From: a virus
Strand: one strand, 5' to 3'
IMG/VR virus record: IMGVR_UViG_3300023223_000302
Coordinates: 1-31,774 of that record
Length of the DNA: 31,774 nt
The notes below the pieces were generated by a model, which did not search any database, was not told the DNA's origin, and saw only the letters and a list, made by a program, of their open reading frames with translations. A program made the translations under genes and the position numbers. How positions within the stretch are numbered: position 1 is the stretch's first letter; each line of letters starts with the position of its first letter. Shown in pieces: positions 1-7,372 of this stretch.

Positions 1-2
1 GC

Positions 3-287
3 GCAGGTGGTTTAGATGCTAACGTTTTAATACCGAAAGGTGGCGATGGTGGCGATGGTGGCGATGGCAGGCCAGTGGGTATTGGCGGGGATGCTGGCAA
101 TGTTGACGGAGCATTTGGCACTAGCGGTTCTAATGGGTCTGAAACAGGTCCTAACTGGGGCGTTGACGGTGCTAATAATAACGCTTTTGGCGGTGCCAAA
201 GGTAAAGGTGTTATTGATAGCGGCGCAACCGTTGTTCTTTTCGGTGCTACTGCCGCGCGCTATATCAATGGCGCGGGCGATCATTAG
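3..287 (+). CDS. Glycine-rich tail tip/fibre protein, C-terminal part (5' truncated)
   Basis: The frame is open from the window edge, so only the last 94 residues are present. They are very rich in Gly, Asp and Asn and include a (Gly-Gly-Asp)x3 tract from a 9-base repeat at 39-65. The protein ends in Ala-Arg-Tyr-Ile-Asn-Gly-Ala-Gly-Asp-His. Glycine-rich C-termini of this kind are known from phage tail-tip and receptor-binding proteins, and the genes just downstream are tail or adhesin genes. A GTG at 75 is only an internal valine codon. The exact tail protein cannot be named without the missing N-terminus. Confidence 0.6.
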   Translation, partial: AGGLDANVLIPKGGDGGDGGDGRPVGIGGDAGNVDGAFGTSGSNGSETGPNWGVDGANNNAFGGAKGKGVIDSGATVVLFGATAARYINGAGDH

Positions 288-322
288 AATGTATACTGAA
301 CAAAAATTAAGAGGTTCTTAAA

Positions 323-682
323 ATGTCATGCGCTCCAACGGATAACCCTTGTTTTAATGCTGGTGATGATCTTATTTATTCATTACAGTTCACAGAAAAT
401 GATGAAACAATACCCAAAGATTTAACTGGCGCAACTGCAAAAATGGACTTACGCGAAGGTGTCACTAATGCGGTTGTTATCCAATCAATGAGCGGTGGTA
501 TTATCTCACCCTTGCTTGGTCAGATGGAGTTCACATTAACTGATGAGGAAACGGCCGCGTTATTGCCAAGGGCGGAAGTTAGTAAGTTTTTCGATTTTAG
601 TGTAAAAATAACATTTCAAGATCTATCAGAAGAAACTATATTAACTGGCAAATTAGAACTTCAACAGGTTGCAACAGAATGA
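323..682 (+). CDS. Baseplate/tail protein with BppU N-terminal-like domain
   Basis: 119 residues. The N-terminal part reads GDDLIYSLQFTE followed by DLTGATAKMDLREG, and later LLGQMEFTLTDEETAAL and a YDIxI-like strand (FFDFSVKITF). This is the usual order in the small beta-sandwich found at the N-terminus of phage baseplate upper proteins (BppU_N type) and in free-standing tail proteins. GAGG lies 8 bases before the ATG. The stop overlaps the ATG of the next gene by four bases (ATGA), suggesting translational coupling. Its likely role is an adaptor between tail tip and adhesins; this is inferred from fold pattern and position. Confidence 0.55.
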   Translation: MSCAPTDNPCFNAGDDLIYSLQFTENDETIPKDLTGATAKMDLREGVTNAVVIQSMSGGIISPLLGQMEFTLTDEETAALLPRAEVSKFFDFSVKITFQDLSEETILTGKLELQQVATE

Positions 683-2328
683 GCAAGGTTATTATAACTC
701 GTGGTAAATCTGGCGCCAGCTCAGTTGATGGCATCAATGGGCTTGGTGTTGCTGATGTTAAGACTGATAAAATTGATTCGCCTGTTTATGACGCTTTAAA
801 AGTCAATCAATTATCATCAAGCGGTCAAATTACTTTTGATAGAAATTCATTTGCTTCGTTCGAAGATCGGCATCACAAAAATGTTTGGGCGCGAACTGAT
901 AGCACAACAAACTTTAATGAATTTTCTGAGGATTTTAACCAATGGTCTGATTTTGATAATCGATGGACGGTAATTGGATCAACGACAGATCCTTTCGGGG
1001 GATCTGATGCAACAGAAATAAATCTCGATGTTGACACTGATGACCTGTCAGGCCTTGGAAATGTTATTGAACGACCTACAGCTTCAGGCATGGATATCGG
1101 CAATTATGCAACTATCTCATTTTACATCATAGTAATATCTGGAACTGTTTCAGCATTAGATATCAATTGGAACCTAAGAAAATATACTATGCCAACGCCA
1201 ACAGCATCATGGCAACAGGTTTTTATTTCTGTACCAATTGAAAGCACTGCTGGTGCGTTTTCAATAAATCCACGGGGACTAACCGGTGCGAGAATAGGCA
1301 TAACTAGAGTTCAAGTTGAAGATAACCTATTTGTTACTGAATATATAAGAACCACTGGCGTTGCCATAACGGTTGCTTTTGACGGTAATATAGAGCGAGA
1401 AAGCGATAAAGGCTGGTTGATCGAACAAGAAAAGCAAAACGTTGTTCATTTTAGCGCCGACTTATCCAGGTGGACGTTAACAAACCTAACTATCGATGAT
1501 TTTACCGGCGAAGATCCTTTTGGTGTGATTAATGAGCCTATACGCCTCGTTTGGAGCACAGTTCCAGAAGTTCAGCTTGACGTAACAACTGAAGTGTTGA
1601 CGCCGTCAACGGTCTATACAGTTTCATTTTGGGCATTTGTGACCGCTGGCTCTTTGCAAAGTATTTTTGTTTCTCTCGGAGGTGGTACAGAAGTTCAAAT
1701 GCCACAGCCTAGCGTTAATGGTTTTGTTAGAATTTCTGCAGAAGTAACAAGCGGGTCGGGTTCGGGAATAACTATAAAAGCAACATCGACTAACTTAACT
1801 GCAAATTTAAATATATCTGGCGTCCAGGCCGAATTGGGCAAATTAACTAGTTATATTAAAACGGGAAGCACCGGGCAGTCACATTTAGCCGATGTCGTTA
1901 CATGTGATCAGGCATTCAATATACCAAAACCAAGTAAACCGTTTACTTTTATTTTTAGACATCGATTGGTGTTAAATAATTCTGCTAAGAAATTTATTTT
2001 TACCAACGATGAAACTGGATCTGATGAATTTAGTTGTTTTTTCACAAACGATATATTGAGTTTTAAAAATGGATCTGTCAGCCTCGATGTTTCATTGTTA
2101 TCAGCTGAAAAAATAGCGGTGACTTTCGATGGTTCAACATTAAAAATACATAACGAATCAACTTTAATAATTCAATCGTCAATAACACCATCTGACTTCA
2201 TTGCTTTGACTATTTTTATAGGCATGGATAGCTTGAAAGCCAATGCCTTAAATGGCAATCTTAGCCTTTTCAGATGGTATGATGTAGAATTAAGCCAAAA
2301 TGAATTACTATATTTAATGGGGTCTTGA
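679..2328 (+). CDS. Tail adhesin with carbohydrate-binding-like repeats and C-terminal LamG-like domain
   Basis: 549 residues. Two internal units start with a motif of the type N-x-x-x-x-S-x-D-(F/L)-x-x-W (NEFSEDFNQW near residue 79, VVHFSADLSRW near 255). Each leads into a beta-rich segment ending in a phrase like VQVEDNLFVTEYIRTTG or VQAELGKLTSYIKTG. This is the common phage pattern of jelly-roll carbohydrate-binding modules. Residues about 415-549 look like a LamG/concanavalin-type sandwich ending LFRWYDVELSQNELLYLMGS. Its start overlaps the previous stop (ATGA). Likely a virion surface protein binding host glycans. The gene after it has the same architecture, suggesting duplication. The function is inferred from domain pattern. 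Confidence 0.6.
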   Translation: MSKVIITRGKSGASSVDGINGLGVADVKTDKIDSPVYDALKVNQLSSSGQITFDRNSFASFEDRHHKNVWARTDSTTNFNEFSEDFNQWSDFDNRWTVIGSTTDPFGGSDATEINLDVDTDDLSGLGNVIERPTASGMDIGNYATISFYIIVISGTVSALDINWNLRKYTMPTPTASWQQVFISVPIESTAGAFSINPRGLTGARIGITRVQVEDNLFVTEYIRTTGVAITVAFDGNIERESDKGWLIEQEKQNVVHFSADLSRWTLTNLTIDDFTGEDPFGVINEPIRLVWSTVPEVQLDVTTEVLTPSTVYTVSFWAFVTAGSLQSIFVSLGGGTEVQMPQPSVNGFVRISAEVTSGSGSGITIKATSTNLTANLNISGVQAELGKLTSYIKTGSTGQSHLADVVTCDQAFNIPKPSKPFTFIFRHRLVLNNSAKKFIFTNDETGSDEFSCFFTNDILSFKNGSVSLDVSLLSAEKIAVTFDGSTLKIHNESTLIIQSSITPSDFIALTIFIGMDSLKANALNGNLSLFRWYDVELSQNELLYLMGS

Positions 2329-2330
2329 TT

Positions 2331-3674
2331 GTGACAACAGTAGCAAGCGCAAGCACAAATGTAATAACTGTCGTTGTTAAAGAGTCAGGACCCAGAGGCT
2401 TAGACGGTACTGCTGGAACGGACGGTGCAGGGTTTAATAATGTAAGACGATCTCTATTAGATAATCCAATTTTATGGCTATACAAAAAAAATCGCCTCGC
2501 CAATGTTTTGTCAGGGCTAATAACTATCGACAGACCATCGGACGGCACCTTTGTTGATTTTCATGATCTTGTTCAAACTGAAACGGCGGATTTCCCCCGT
2601 GAGGGTGGTGACGGTTGGTTGATTGAAGACGCTAGCATTAACTTACCATTGCATAACAAAGACTTTACTAATGCGGCGTGGATTAAGGAAGCTACATCAA
2701 TTAATTCAGATGTATCTACATCACCGGACAATGCTACGACAGCAGATCGAATAGTGACCAACAATGGTACGGCTTTAAATGTTGGTCAAGTGAGGCAAGT
2801 TTTTACCAAAGCGGCATCAGCCATACAATATACATATTCGTTATTTTGTAAAAAAGATGATTACGACAGAGTCCAACTGTCGCTACAAGGCAGTAGCTCA
2901 GCAAATGGTGCAGAACTAACATATAACTTTGATACAGACTTGTTGTCGTCTAGCGTATTTGGGAATTTTACGGGTGCGAGTGCAAAACGAAGGGTCATAG
3001 GGAATTCTTATTTTAGGTTGGAGTTGACGTTTACATCAAATACGGATACGGCTGTACATATTCGAGTTAAAAATAGCGACACAGTAATTATTAATGGTGA
3101 CGGCGTTAAAGGCACGATTGTTTGGGGTGCTCAACTCGAAATTCTCCCATTTGCATCAAGTCACATAGCGACCACAACCACAAGCGTACCAAGAGCTGCG
3201 GAAACGCATAATTTCCCTGTATTAAATAATGTGCCGTTTTTGCGTGATGGATTTAGCGTTTTACTTCGACTGGATAATTACAATGAGCAAACAACCGGGC
3301 AGGACATATTCACGATCCCGGACGCCACAAGTGGTACGGTATTTAAAATAAACACGACTGCCGGCGGCAAGTGGGAAGCAACCATAAAGGGCAGCGATGC
3401 AATTGATTATCTCGCAACAACAACAATCGATGCCGTTTCTGATTTAGATCAATTCATTGTAGTTACGGTATCAAGCATTGGTGTGATAAATATTTTTGTT
3501 GATGGCAATGTCGTTAACGGAACAGCAACCGTGGCCACGGGTATAAATGGTGCCGTTGATGTTGATGGCGTTGTTAACGTTGCGTTAGGTGGTGATTTTA
3601 TAATAAATATGAAGGGTATGAGGTTTTATGACTTCGTATTAAATACGGACGAAATTTTATATCTAAATGATTAA
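2331..3674 (+). CDS. Second tail adhesin, paralogue of the preceding gene, with collagen-like start and LamG-like end
   Basis: 447 residues from GTG 2331. GTG is preferred over the TTG at 2325 because GGGG at 2319-2322 lies 8 bases before it; the previous stop (2326-2328) sits between. A short collagen-like run (GPRGLDGTAGTDGAG) near residue 19 is followed by GDGWLIEDASINLPLHN and KDFTNAAW, then a jelly-roll-like unit closing at VWGAQLEILPFASSHI. The last ~130 residues form a LamG-like sandwich ending MRFYDFVLNTDEILYLND, which parallels the end of the upstream protein. Likely a host-binding virion protein. Collagen-like Gly-X-Y tracts in phage fibres usually help trimerisation. Confidence 0.58.
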   Translation: MTTVASASTNVITVVVKESGPRGLDGTAGTDGAGFNNVRRSLLDNPILWLYKKNRLANVLSGLITIDRPSDGTFVDFHDLVQTETADFPREGGDGWLIEDASINLPLHNKDFTNAAWIKEATSINSDVSTSPDNATTADRIVTNNGTALNVGQVRQVFTKAASAIQYTYSLFCKKDDYDRVQLSLQGSSSANGAELTYNFDTDLLSSSVFGNFTGASAKRRVIGNSYFRLELTFTSNTDTAVHIRVKNSDTVIINGDGVKGTIVWGAQLEILPFASSHIATTTTSVPRAAETHNFPVLNNVPFLRDGFSVLLRLDNYNEQTTGQDIFTIPDATSGTVFKINTTAGGKWEATIKGSDAIDYLATTTIDAVSDLDQFIVVTVSSIGVINIFVDGNVVNGTATVATGINGAVDVDGVVNVALGGDFIINMKGMRFYDFVLNTDEILYLND

Positions 3675-3683
3675 GGAATTATT

Positions 3684-4124
3684 ATGAGTAGACAGTTCGG
3701 GATATGTGGCGAAATAGTCATTCGGGGAGCCGGGCAGACAAGCCTTGCGCCTGACTTAACCTATTTGTCAGATAAATCATCGGCCATTACTACGCATGAA
3801 ACATTCGGCGCCATCGCTGTAACAGCCGGTGTGAAATCAACAGTCATAAGTTTATCCGGTAAGTTTGTTATCCCATTTATGGAAGCAATAAATTTAACAG
3901 CGGAAGCGATGACATGGAAACTAACCGTTGACGGGGAAGTTAAATGGGACTCTGTAGGTCAGAGCGGTACTAGCGAGTCGCTTATAGGTGGATTCAATAA
4001 TTCCGGATCTAATGTCCAGGCTATATCCGAATCAATAGAGTGCCAAACTTCATTTTTATTGGAAGTAACAACAACAGCAGATACTAGTGTTGGACTATTT
4101 ATTTTAGCGAGGCCAGCGGAATGA
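3684..4124 (+). CDS. Hypothetical tail-module protein
   Basis: 146 residues, no family recognised. The sequence is beta-rich and Ser/Thr-rich, with no signal peptide or membrane segment, and ends VGLFILARPAE. AAGGA lies 6 bases before the ATG, and the stop overlaps the next start (ATGA). It sits between the adhesin pair and a tail assembly chaperone, so a small virion or tail-tip component is the likeliest role. That is inference from position only. Confidence 0.5.
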   Translation: MSRQFGICGEIVIRGAGQTSLAPDLTYLSDKSSAITTHETFGAIAVTAGVKSTVISLSGKFVIPFMEAINLTAEAMTWKLTVDGEVKWDSVGQSGTSESLIGGFNNSGSNVQAISESIECQTSFLLEVTTTADTSVGLFILARPAE

Positions 4125-4357
4125 GTGAATTAGAAACTATTTACGATACAGGCTCGCATAAAATGCAAGTCGGAAAGCAAGACACTGAAAAGGCAAAAAT
4201 ATATACAGAAAGGCAATGGCGAAACAGCGAATTGCTCAGAACTGATGACCTGGTTAGTTTGCCAGATTACCCAGTTGAATTGTTATCTTACCGTTCAGCC
4301 TTAAGGGATTATCCCGCACAGACCGACTTTCCCAATGGAGAAAGGCCGAACGAATAA
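4121..4357 (+). CDS. Tail (fibre) assembly chaperone-like protein
   Basis: 78 residues. The second half reads ERQWRNSELLRTDDLVSLPDY, then ELLSYRSALRDYP and a short acidic tail. This follows the conserved pattern R-(D/N)-x-L-L-x-x-(S/T)-D-x-x-x-x-P-D-x-P, then Y-R-x-A-L-R-D-x-P, of phage tail assembly chaperones (Phage_tail_APC type), which often end an adhesin operon. It is coupled to the previous gene by an ATGA overlap. It is the last rightward late gene here; the next gene converges on it after only 27 bases. Which tail protein it serves is not known; the adjacent adhesins are the obvious candidates. Confidence 0.6.
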   Translation: MSELETIYDTGSHKMQVGKQDTEKAKIYTERQWRNSELLRTDDLVSLPDYPVELLSYRSALRDYPAQTDFPNGERPNE

Positions 4358-4384
4358 GCTTATCAATAGCACAAGGCCTAAAGT

Positions 4385-4870
4385 CTAAAAATCAGCCATT
4401 ATTACGCGCCCGTCTACATAAGTCAGGGCGTTTTCAATTATCCAGTTAAATTGAAGGTAATGCTCATCGTCTATCGGATAGTTTGGGTCTGTGGGTTCGT
4501 TAGTTACTCCGAGATATTGATTAACTTTAGGTAGGAAGTTATTTTTCATAAACGCCTTGACCCCGCCCTCGCTTTCCACTTTTTGGAAGTATGCAGACTC
4601 GGTTAATACGTTATATAAAAAAGCGCCATCGCCCGACGGCGTGAATCTAACTTCAGCGAGTGCCGCCGTGTAAACTTCCGGCCCGCCCTCGTCTAGCCAT
4701 ACCCAAATTCGGTACTCTTTACCTGCGTGAACAAAAGGGAATGCTGGTTGACTGTCAGGTATGGGAACATCAGTAAAATTAACGATCTCACCATTAACCA
4801 TCTGTGATGCGTCCGAGTTAATAGACAATAAACCCATTATAAACATTGAAATAATAATTATTTTTTTCAT
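4385..4870 (-). CDS. Exported protein of unknown function (possible moron)
   Basis: 161 residues. The N-terminus MKKIIIISMFIMGLLSINSD is a clear signal peptide with a likely cleavage in SDASQ near residue 22. There is no lipobox and no other membrane segment, so the mature protein should be periplasmic or secreted. The mature part is acidic and ends DGRVIMADF. GAGGA lies 6 bases before the ATG, and GTTATA at 4894-4899 (TATAAC on this strand) may be a -10 box. It lies between the late operon and the RusA gene and converges on the former. An exported product here suggests host modification or superinfection exclusion, but no family was recognised. Confidence 0.6.
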   Translation of the reverse strand: MKKIIIISMFIMGLLSINSDASQMVNGEIVNFTDVPIPDSQPAFPFVHAGKEYRIWVWLDEGGPEVYTAALAEVRFTPSGDGAFLYNVLTESAYFQKVESEGGVKAFMKNNFLPKVNQYLGVTNEPTDPNYPIDDEHYLQFNWIIENALTYVDGRVIMADF

Positions 4871-4893
4871 AATATCCTCTTTTCAGTTATTGT

Positions 4894-4899
4894 GTTATA
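4894..4899 (-). promoter_or_regulatory. Possible -10 box for the exported-protein gene
   Basis: On the minus strand this reads TATAAC, about 24 bases before the ATG at 4870. No good -35 element is seen 16-18 bases upstream, where the terminator hairpin 4920-4957 lies, so independent transcription is uncertain. Confidence 0.25.
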
Positions 4900-4919
4900 G
4901 TAAAATCGTTTCCTTGTTA

Positions 4920-4957
4920 GCCGCTAAGAGTTTAAGAGTCTCTTGGCGGCATTTTTT
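4920..4957 (+). terminator. Strong rho-independent terminator, rightward
   Basis: GCCGCTAAGAG (4920-4930) pairs with CTCTTGGCGGC (4940-4950), giving 11 base pairs with one G-U. It is followed by A and six T (4952-4957). The T run overlaps the end of the RusA gene. Orientation is plus, so it should stop late transcripts that run past 4357 and would otherwise enter the early operon antisense. Confidence 0.75.
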
Positions 4958-5306
4958 ATTGTTCTCCTATATTTCTTGTGGCTAGTTTATAAGATTTTAA
5001 ATCCCAATCAATAAAATCCTCCCCTTTTTTCACATGCTCAACATTGATAATGCATCGCTTAATCATTTTGTCGTTAAATCCGTACTTCTTTTGCAAGCAA
5101 TCAACAAAACATTTAACCGGATTGTCAAAATCTGAGTTCTTGTTGCTAAAGCCAAACGTTAAAGTGAGCTCAAGATAACCCTCTGGCACGTTAAACGGCT
5201 TTAATGTCATAAGCACGACCTTGATATAGCTATTGTATTTGTCGGTCTTAAACCTGCGTCCCTGCCAGGCCTCATTTACAGAAAGAGGCTTGATATTTAA
5301 TCGCAT
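4956..5306 (-). CDS. rusA: RusA-family Holliday junction resolvase
   Basis: 116 residues, the usual size for RusA. The core NSDFDNPVKCFVDCLQ (57-72) followed by FNDKMI (77-82) matches the family signature. Asp59, Asp61, Lys65 and Asp79 correspond in spacing to the acidic and lysine residues needed in E. coli RusA (Asp70, Asp72, Lys76, Asp91). RusA dimers cut four-way junctions, which in phages resolves recombination or replication intermediates before packaging. The start overlaps the end of the YbcO-like gene by 10 bases, and its stop merges with a rightward terminator. Lambdoid phages carry both nucleases in the nin region, which supports the call. Confidence 0.88.
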   Translation of the reverse strand: MRLNIKPLSVNEAWQGRRFKTDKYNSYIKVVLMTLKPFNVPEGYLELTLTFGFSNKNSDFDNPVKCFVDCLQKKYGFNDKMIKRCIINVEHVKKGEDFIDWDLKSYKLATRNIGEQ

Positions 5307-5578
5307 GTAATTAGGCCTTTTTGCATAAGTTTCATTTGAGTTTCCATCATCGCCCGTAACTGGTCCTGATAATCAACCTGGCTTTTATCTAGCAATTGAT
5401 GACATTCGTAACAACCATACACACCAAATATATCTGGCGACTTAATACCAACACCGCGATAGTTTGAATTTAGATGACATAAAACCACCTTTCCTGGCTC
5501 GTCATGGCTGCAATTTTGGCTTACACGTAATGAGCAGCATTCGTCTTTAGCTGATGTTCTTATGGTTAACTTAGCCAT
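5297..5578 (-). CDS. YbcO-like nuclease (DUF1364 family)
   Basis: 93 residues. The order ECCSLRVSQNCSHDEPGKVVL, CHLNSNYRGVGIKSPD and YGCYECHQLLD matches the DUF1364/YbcO family of small metal-binding nucleases from lambdoid phages. Visible likely metal or active-site residues are Cys15, Cys23, His35, Cys56, Cys59 and His60. A strong GGAGG lies before the ATG. It sits directly upstream of rusA and downstream of a hypothetical gene, each overlapping by 10-13 bases. Known relatives are recombination-associated endonucleases; the substrate here is unknown. Confidence 0.8.
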   Translation of the reverse strand: MAKLTIRTSAKDECCSLRVSQNCSHDEPGKVVLCHLNSNYRGVGIKSPDIFGVYGCYECHQLLDKSQVDYQDQLRAMMETQMKLMQKGLITCD

Positions 5579-5883
5579 TTTTTATGCGCCTCCACTATGC
5601 GCTTTGCCTGATCAAGCGACTTATCATTAATAAAATCAGATAAATCATAATTTCCCGCATAAACCAGGTAATGCTCTTTCATTCGGCATTTGTATTTAAC
5701 GGCCGCTTGTTTCCCGTCATGATGAACCGTTACAGTTGGCGTTTTGTCGTTATCATTGAACTTCTCAAACATAACAACCATTTTATGTCTAATGCCAATG
5801 TCGTATAGATCTCCTTTATCGCACGACCAAACTTCCGCGAAATACTTTCCTTTTGGTAGGCACCTCATGTTTGCATCAAACAT
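5566..5883 (-). CDS. Hypothetical early protein
   Basis: 105 residues, not recognised. AAGGA lies 6 bases before the ATG at 5883; an in-frame ATG at 5868 is less well placed. The protein is mixed charged with a beta-rich first half and a helical C-terminal end (LDQAKRIVEAHKKWLS), without membrane segments. It overlaps the YbcO-like gene by 13 bases, so it is translated as part of the leftward operon. Confidence 0.55.
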   Translation of the reverse strand: MFDANMRCLPKGKYFAEVWSCDKGDLYDIGIRHKMVVMFEKFNDNDKTPTVTVHHDGKQAAVKYKCRMKEHYLVYAGNYDLSDFINDKSLDQAKRIVEAHKKWLS

Positions 5884-5898
5884 ATTTATTCCTTAACC

Positions 5899-6246
5899 TT
5901 AAATTTTATTCGACCAAAGGCCGTCACTTGAATTAAACTTCCGCTCTTTAACCACATCACTAACAAATGACTGCCTTGCATTGTTAACCGGCTTACGCTT
6001 AACCTGTGGCGCGTCCAAGTCTTGCCAATTGCTGACACCATGGTCAGCCATCCACCGCAAGATAACCAAGTTAGCGGCACGCCTGGCGCAATTGTCTCGA
6101 GTTGTTATAGTGCCTGATTGATAACCCTTCACAAACGCCTCTGATGACTCAACGCATGCGGCGCCGTAATCGTTGCCAAGGACACGTTTAGCGACTCGAT
6201 GAAATTTGTGATCCTCTCTGGATGCGATTTTGTTATAACTAATCAT
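5899..6246 (-). CDS. Hypothetical early protein
   Basis: 115 residues from ATG 6246, chosen because this ATG overlaps the stop of the 51-residue HTH gene (ATGATTAG) and a longer reading to 6342 would lie wholly inside that gene. The protein is basic, with MISYNKIASREDHKFHRVAK at the start and a helical middle (RRAANLVILRWMADHGVSNW). No family was recognised. Its place beside an HTH gene and nucleases is typical of late-early regulators such as antiterminators in lambdoid phages, but no Q-type motif was seen. Confidence 0.5.
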   Translation of the reverse strand: MISYNKIASREDHKFHRVAKRVLGNDYGAACVESSEAFVKGYQSGTITTRDNCARRAANLVILRWMADHGVSNWQDLDAPQVKRKPVNNARQSFVSDVVKERKFNSSDGLWSNKI

Positions 6247-6394
6247 CAGTTTTAGGAGCCCAAACCCGCCCGTCATGCCAAATGCAATCAAGTTTAATCC
6301 AGCGCTGCACTTGCTGGTATGTCGTACCGATAGACCTGGCAAACTGCGCTAGGTTGTTATCGTGGTTTTCTTTGATATGTTGTTTGAGTTTCAT
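6239..6394 (-). CDS. Small HTH DNA-binding protein (Cro/YdaS-like)
   Basis: 51 residues. It begins MKLKQHIKENHDNNLAQFAR, then SIGTTYQQVQRWIKLDCIWH, and ends DGRVWAPKTDD. The helix-turn-helix pattern (NLAQFARSIGTTYQQVQRWI, residues 14-33) and the short hydrophobic tail resemble tiny phage Cro-like proteins. The ATG overlaps the stop of the methyltransferase-like gene (ATGA), and the stop overlaps the next start (ATGATTAG), giving a three-gene overlap chain. Likely a transcription regulator; the target is unknown. Confidence 0.65.
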   Translation of the reverse strand: MKLKQHIKENHDNNLAQFARSIGTTYQQVQRWIKLDCIWHDGRVWAPKTDD

Positions 6395-7077
6395 AGTAAA
6401 GACCCCCACTGATCCGCCATAGCGTCAGCCCAGCCTTGATATGTTTTAGCGCGAAGCATTGCTCTGTCTTTTGATGGAGGTAATCTATTTTGACCACTAT
6501 CGGTCTGATTCCCCCATCTTGGTAATGATTTTTTACCTTCCCGCTCAACCCATCGAGGTTCGATAATTTCTGTCGGTATTAGGTCCGGTAAGTTCTTTAG
6601 CACCAAACCAGTGTCTTTGCTCGCATCATGTCCAAACTGGTGAGGTTTAATTACTTGTGTTGGAAAATTAGTTCTAAAGTAAAACTGCTTAAGATTTAAC
6701 ATGGTATTTAAAAAGCCTCTCGCCGGGTTTTCTATCGCTATACGATCTATAGGGGCGTTAGCTAATTCCGCAATAAATCCTAATGCCTCTATTCTAGCCA
6801 TTCTACGCGATTCACCTACCAGAGTGCCGGGCTTTACTTTTTGATGGTATGGGCCATCCTTAAAAGCCCAAGCTGCAGCTCTGGTTAAAAATGTACAGTC
6901 TGGGTGAGCGATCATTAAATCCCAACCTTGATTTAATACATTAAGAACGTTTCCAGTTATGTGCGGACCAGAGGCCTGACTTTCAACTAAGTCACACGAT
7001 ACGGCATCGTGACCTGCTTTAATGAACGCGTCACGAACAACGCCGTATCGCTCGCACGCTATTAAAATTTTAGCCAT
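6391..7077 (-). CDS. DNA cytosine-methyltransferase-like phage protein
   Basis: 228 residues. It starts AKILIACERYGVVRDAFIKA with a SAM-binding-like first strand, has SCDLVES after the second strand, GWDLMIAHPDCTFL (51-64) and AIENPARGF (114-122). This order resembles C5-cytosine methyltransferases: motif I, the acidic residue of motif II, motif IV with the catalytic Cys (here HPDC instead of PPC) and motif VI (ENP instead of ENV). It is shorter than full restriction methyltransferases and has no clear target-recognition domain. Such proteins are common in phage early operons. Enzyme activity is not certain. The start overlaps the previous stop (TAATG). Confidence 0.6.
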   Translation of the reverse strand: MAKILIACERYGVVRDAFIKAGHDAVSCDLVESQASGPHITGNVLNVLNQGWDLMIAHPDCTFLTRAAAWAFKDGPYHQKVKPGTLVGESRRMARIEALGFIAELANAPIDRIAIENPARGFLNTMLNLKQFYFRTNFPTQVIKPHQFGHDASKDTGLVLKNLPDLIPTEIIEPRWVEREGKKSLPRWGNQTDSGQNRLPPSKDRAMLRAKTYQGWADAMADQWGSLL

Positions 7078-7298
7078 TATAAACCCCTTAATTCGTTAAT
7101 GTAGTTACTAACGTTTTCAACCTGAAAGACTTGAGCAACAGTTTTTTCATTTGAATCTATTTCTGTGTACATGAATTCAAACAGGTCATCACCATTTACT
7201 TCAACACCAGAATCAGAAATTACATTACTTGTTTCTATGCGGTCGTAATCACTATCTAGCATGTTAATAAACTCTTTAGTTGTTAAAGTAATCATCAT
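7077..7298 (-). CDS. Small acidic hypothetical protein
   Basis: 73 residues, strongly acidic, with no recognised domain. Two ATG codons stand in tandem at the start, with AAGG just upstream. A sigma-70-like promoter at 7337-7364 lies immediately before it, making it the first gene of a secondary transcript covering the methyltransferase-like, HTH, YbcO and RusA genes. Its stop overlaps the next start (TAATG). Small acidic phage proteins can be DNA mimics or inhibitors, but nothing here proves that. Confidence 0.5.
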   Translation of the reverse strand: MMITLTTKEFINMLDSDYDRIETSNVISDSGVEVNGDDLFEFMYTEIDSNEKTVAQVFQVENVSNYINELRGL

Positions 7299-7336
7299 GT
7301 TTGCCTTATATTTAATTGTTTTCCTTCGATGTAGTA

Positions 7337-7364
7337 ATCATAGCACAACAAATTAGATGTGCAA
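7337..7364 (-). promoter_or_regulatory. Sigma-70-type promoter inside the early operon
   Basis: On the minus strand: TTGCAC (7364-7359), a 16-base spacer, then TATGAT (7342-7337). It fills the only sizeable gap in the stretch from 9124 down to 4956, between the DUF1367 gene and the 73-residue gene. It would allow the nuclease/methyltransferase part to be transcribed separately. Confidence 0.6.
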
Positions 7365-7372
7365 CACTTTTG

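Noticed and set aside
40-321. Plus-strand open frame rich in Met/Ala/Val overlapping the glycine-rich tail gene
   Set aside because: It is the shifted reading of the GGTGGCGAT repeat; the glycine-rich frame fits tail proteins and is open from the window edge.
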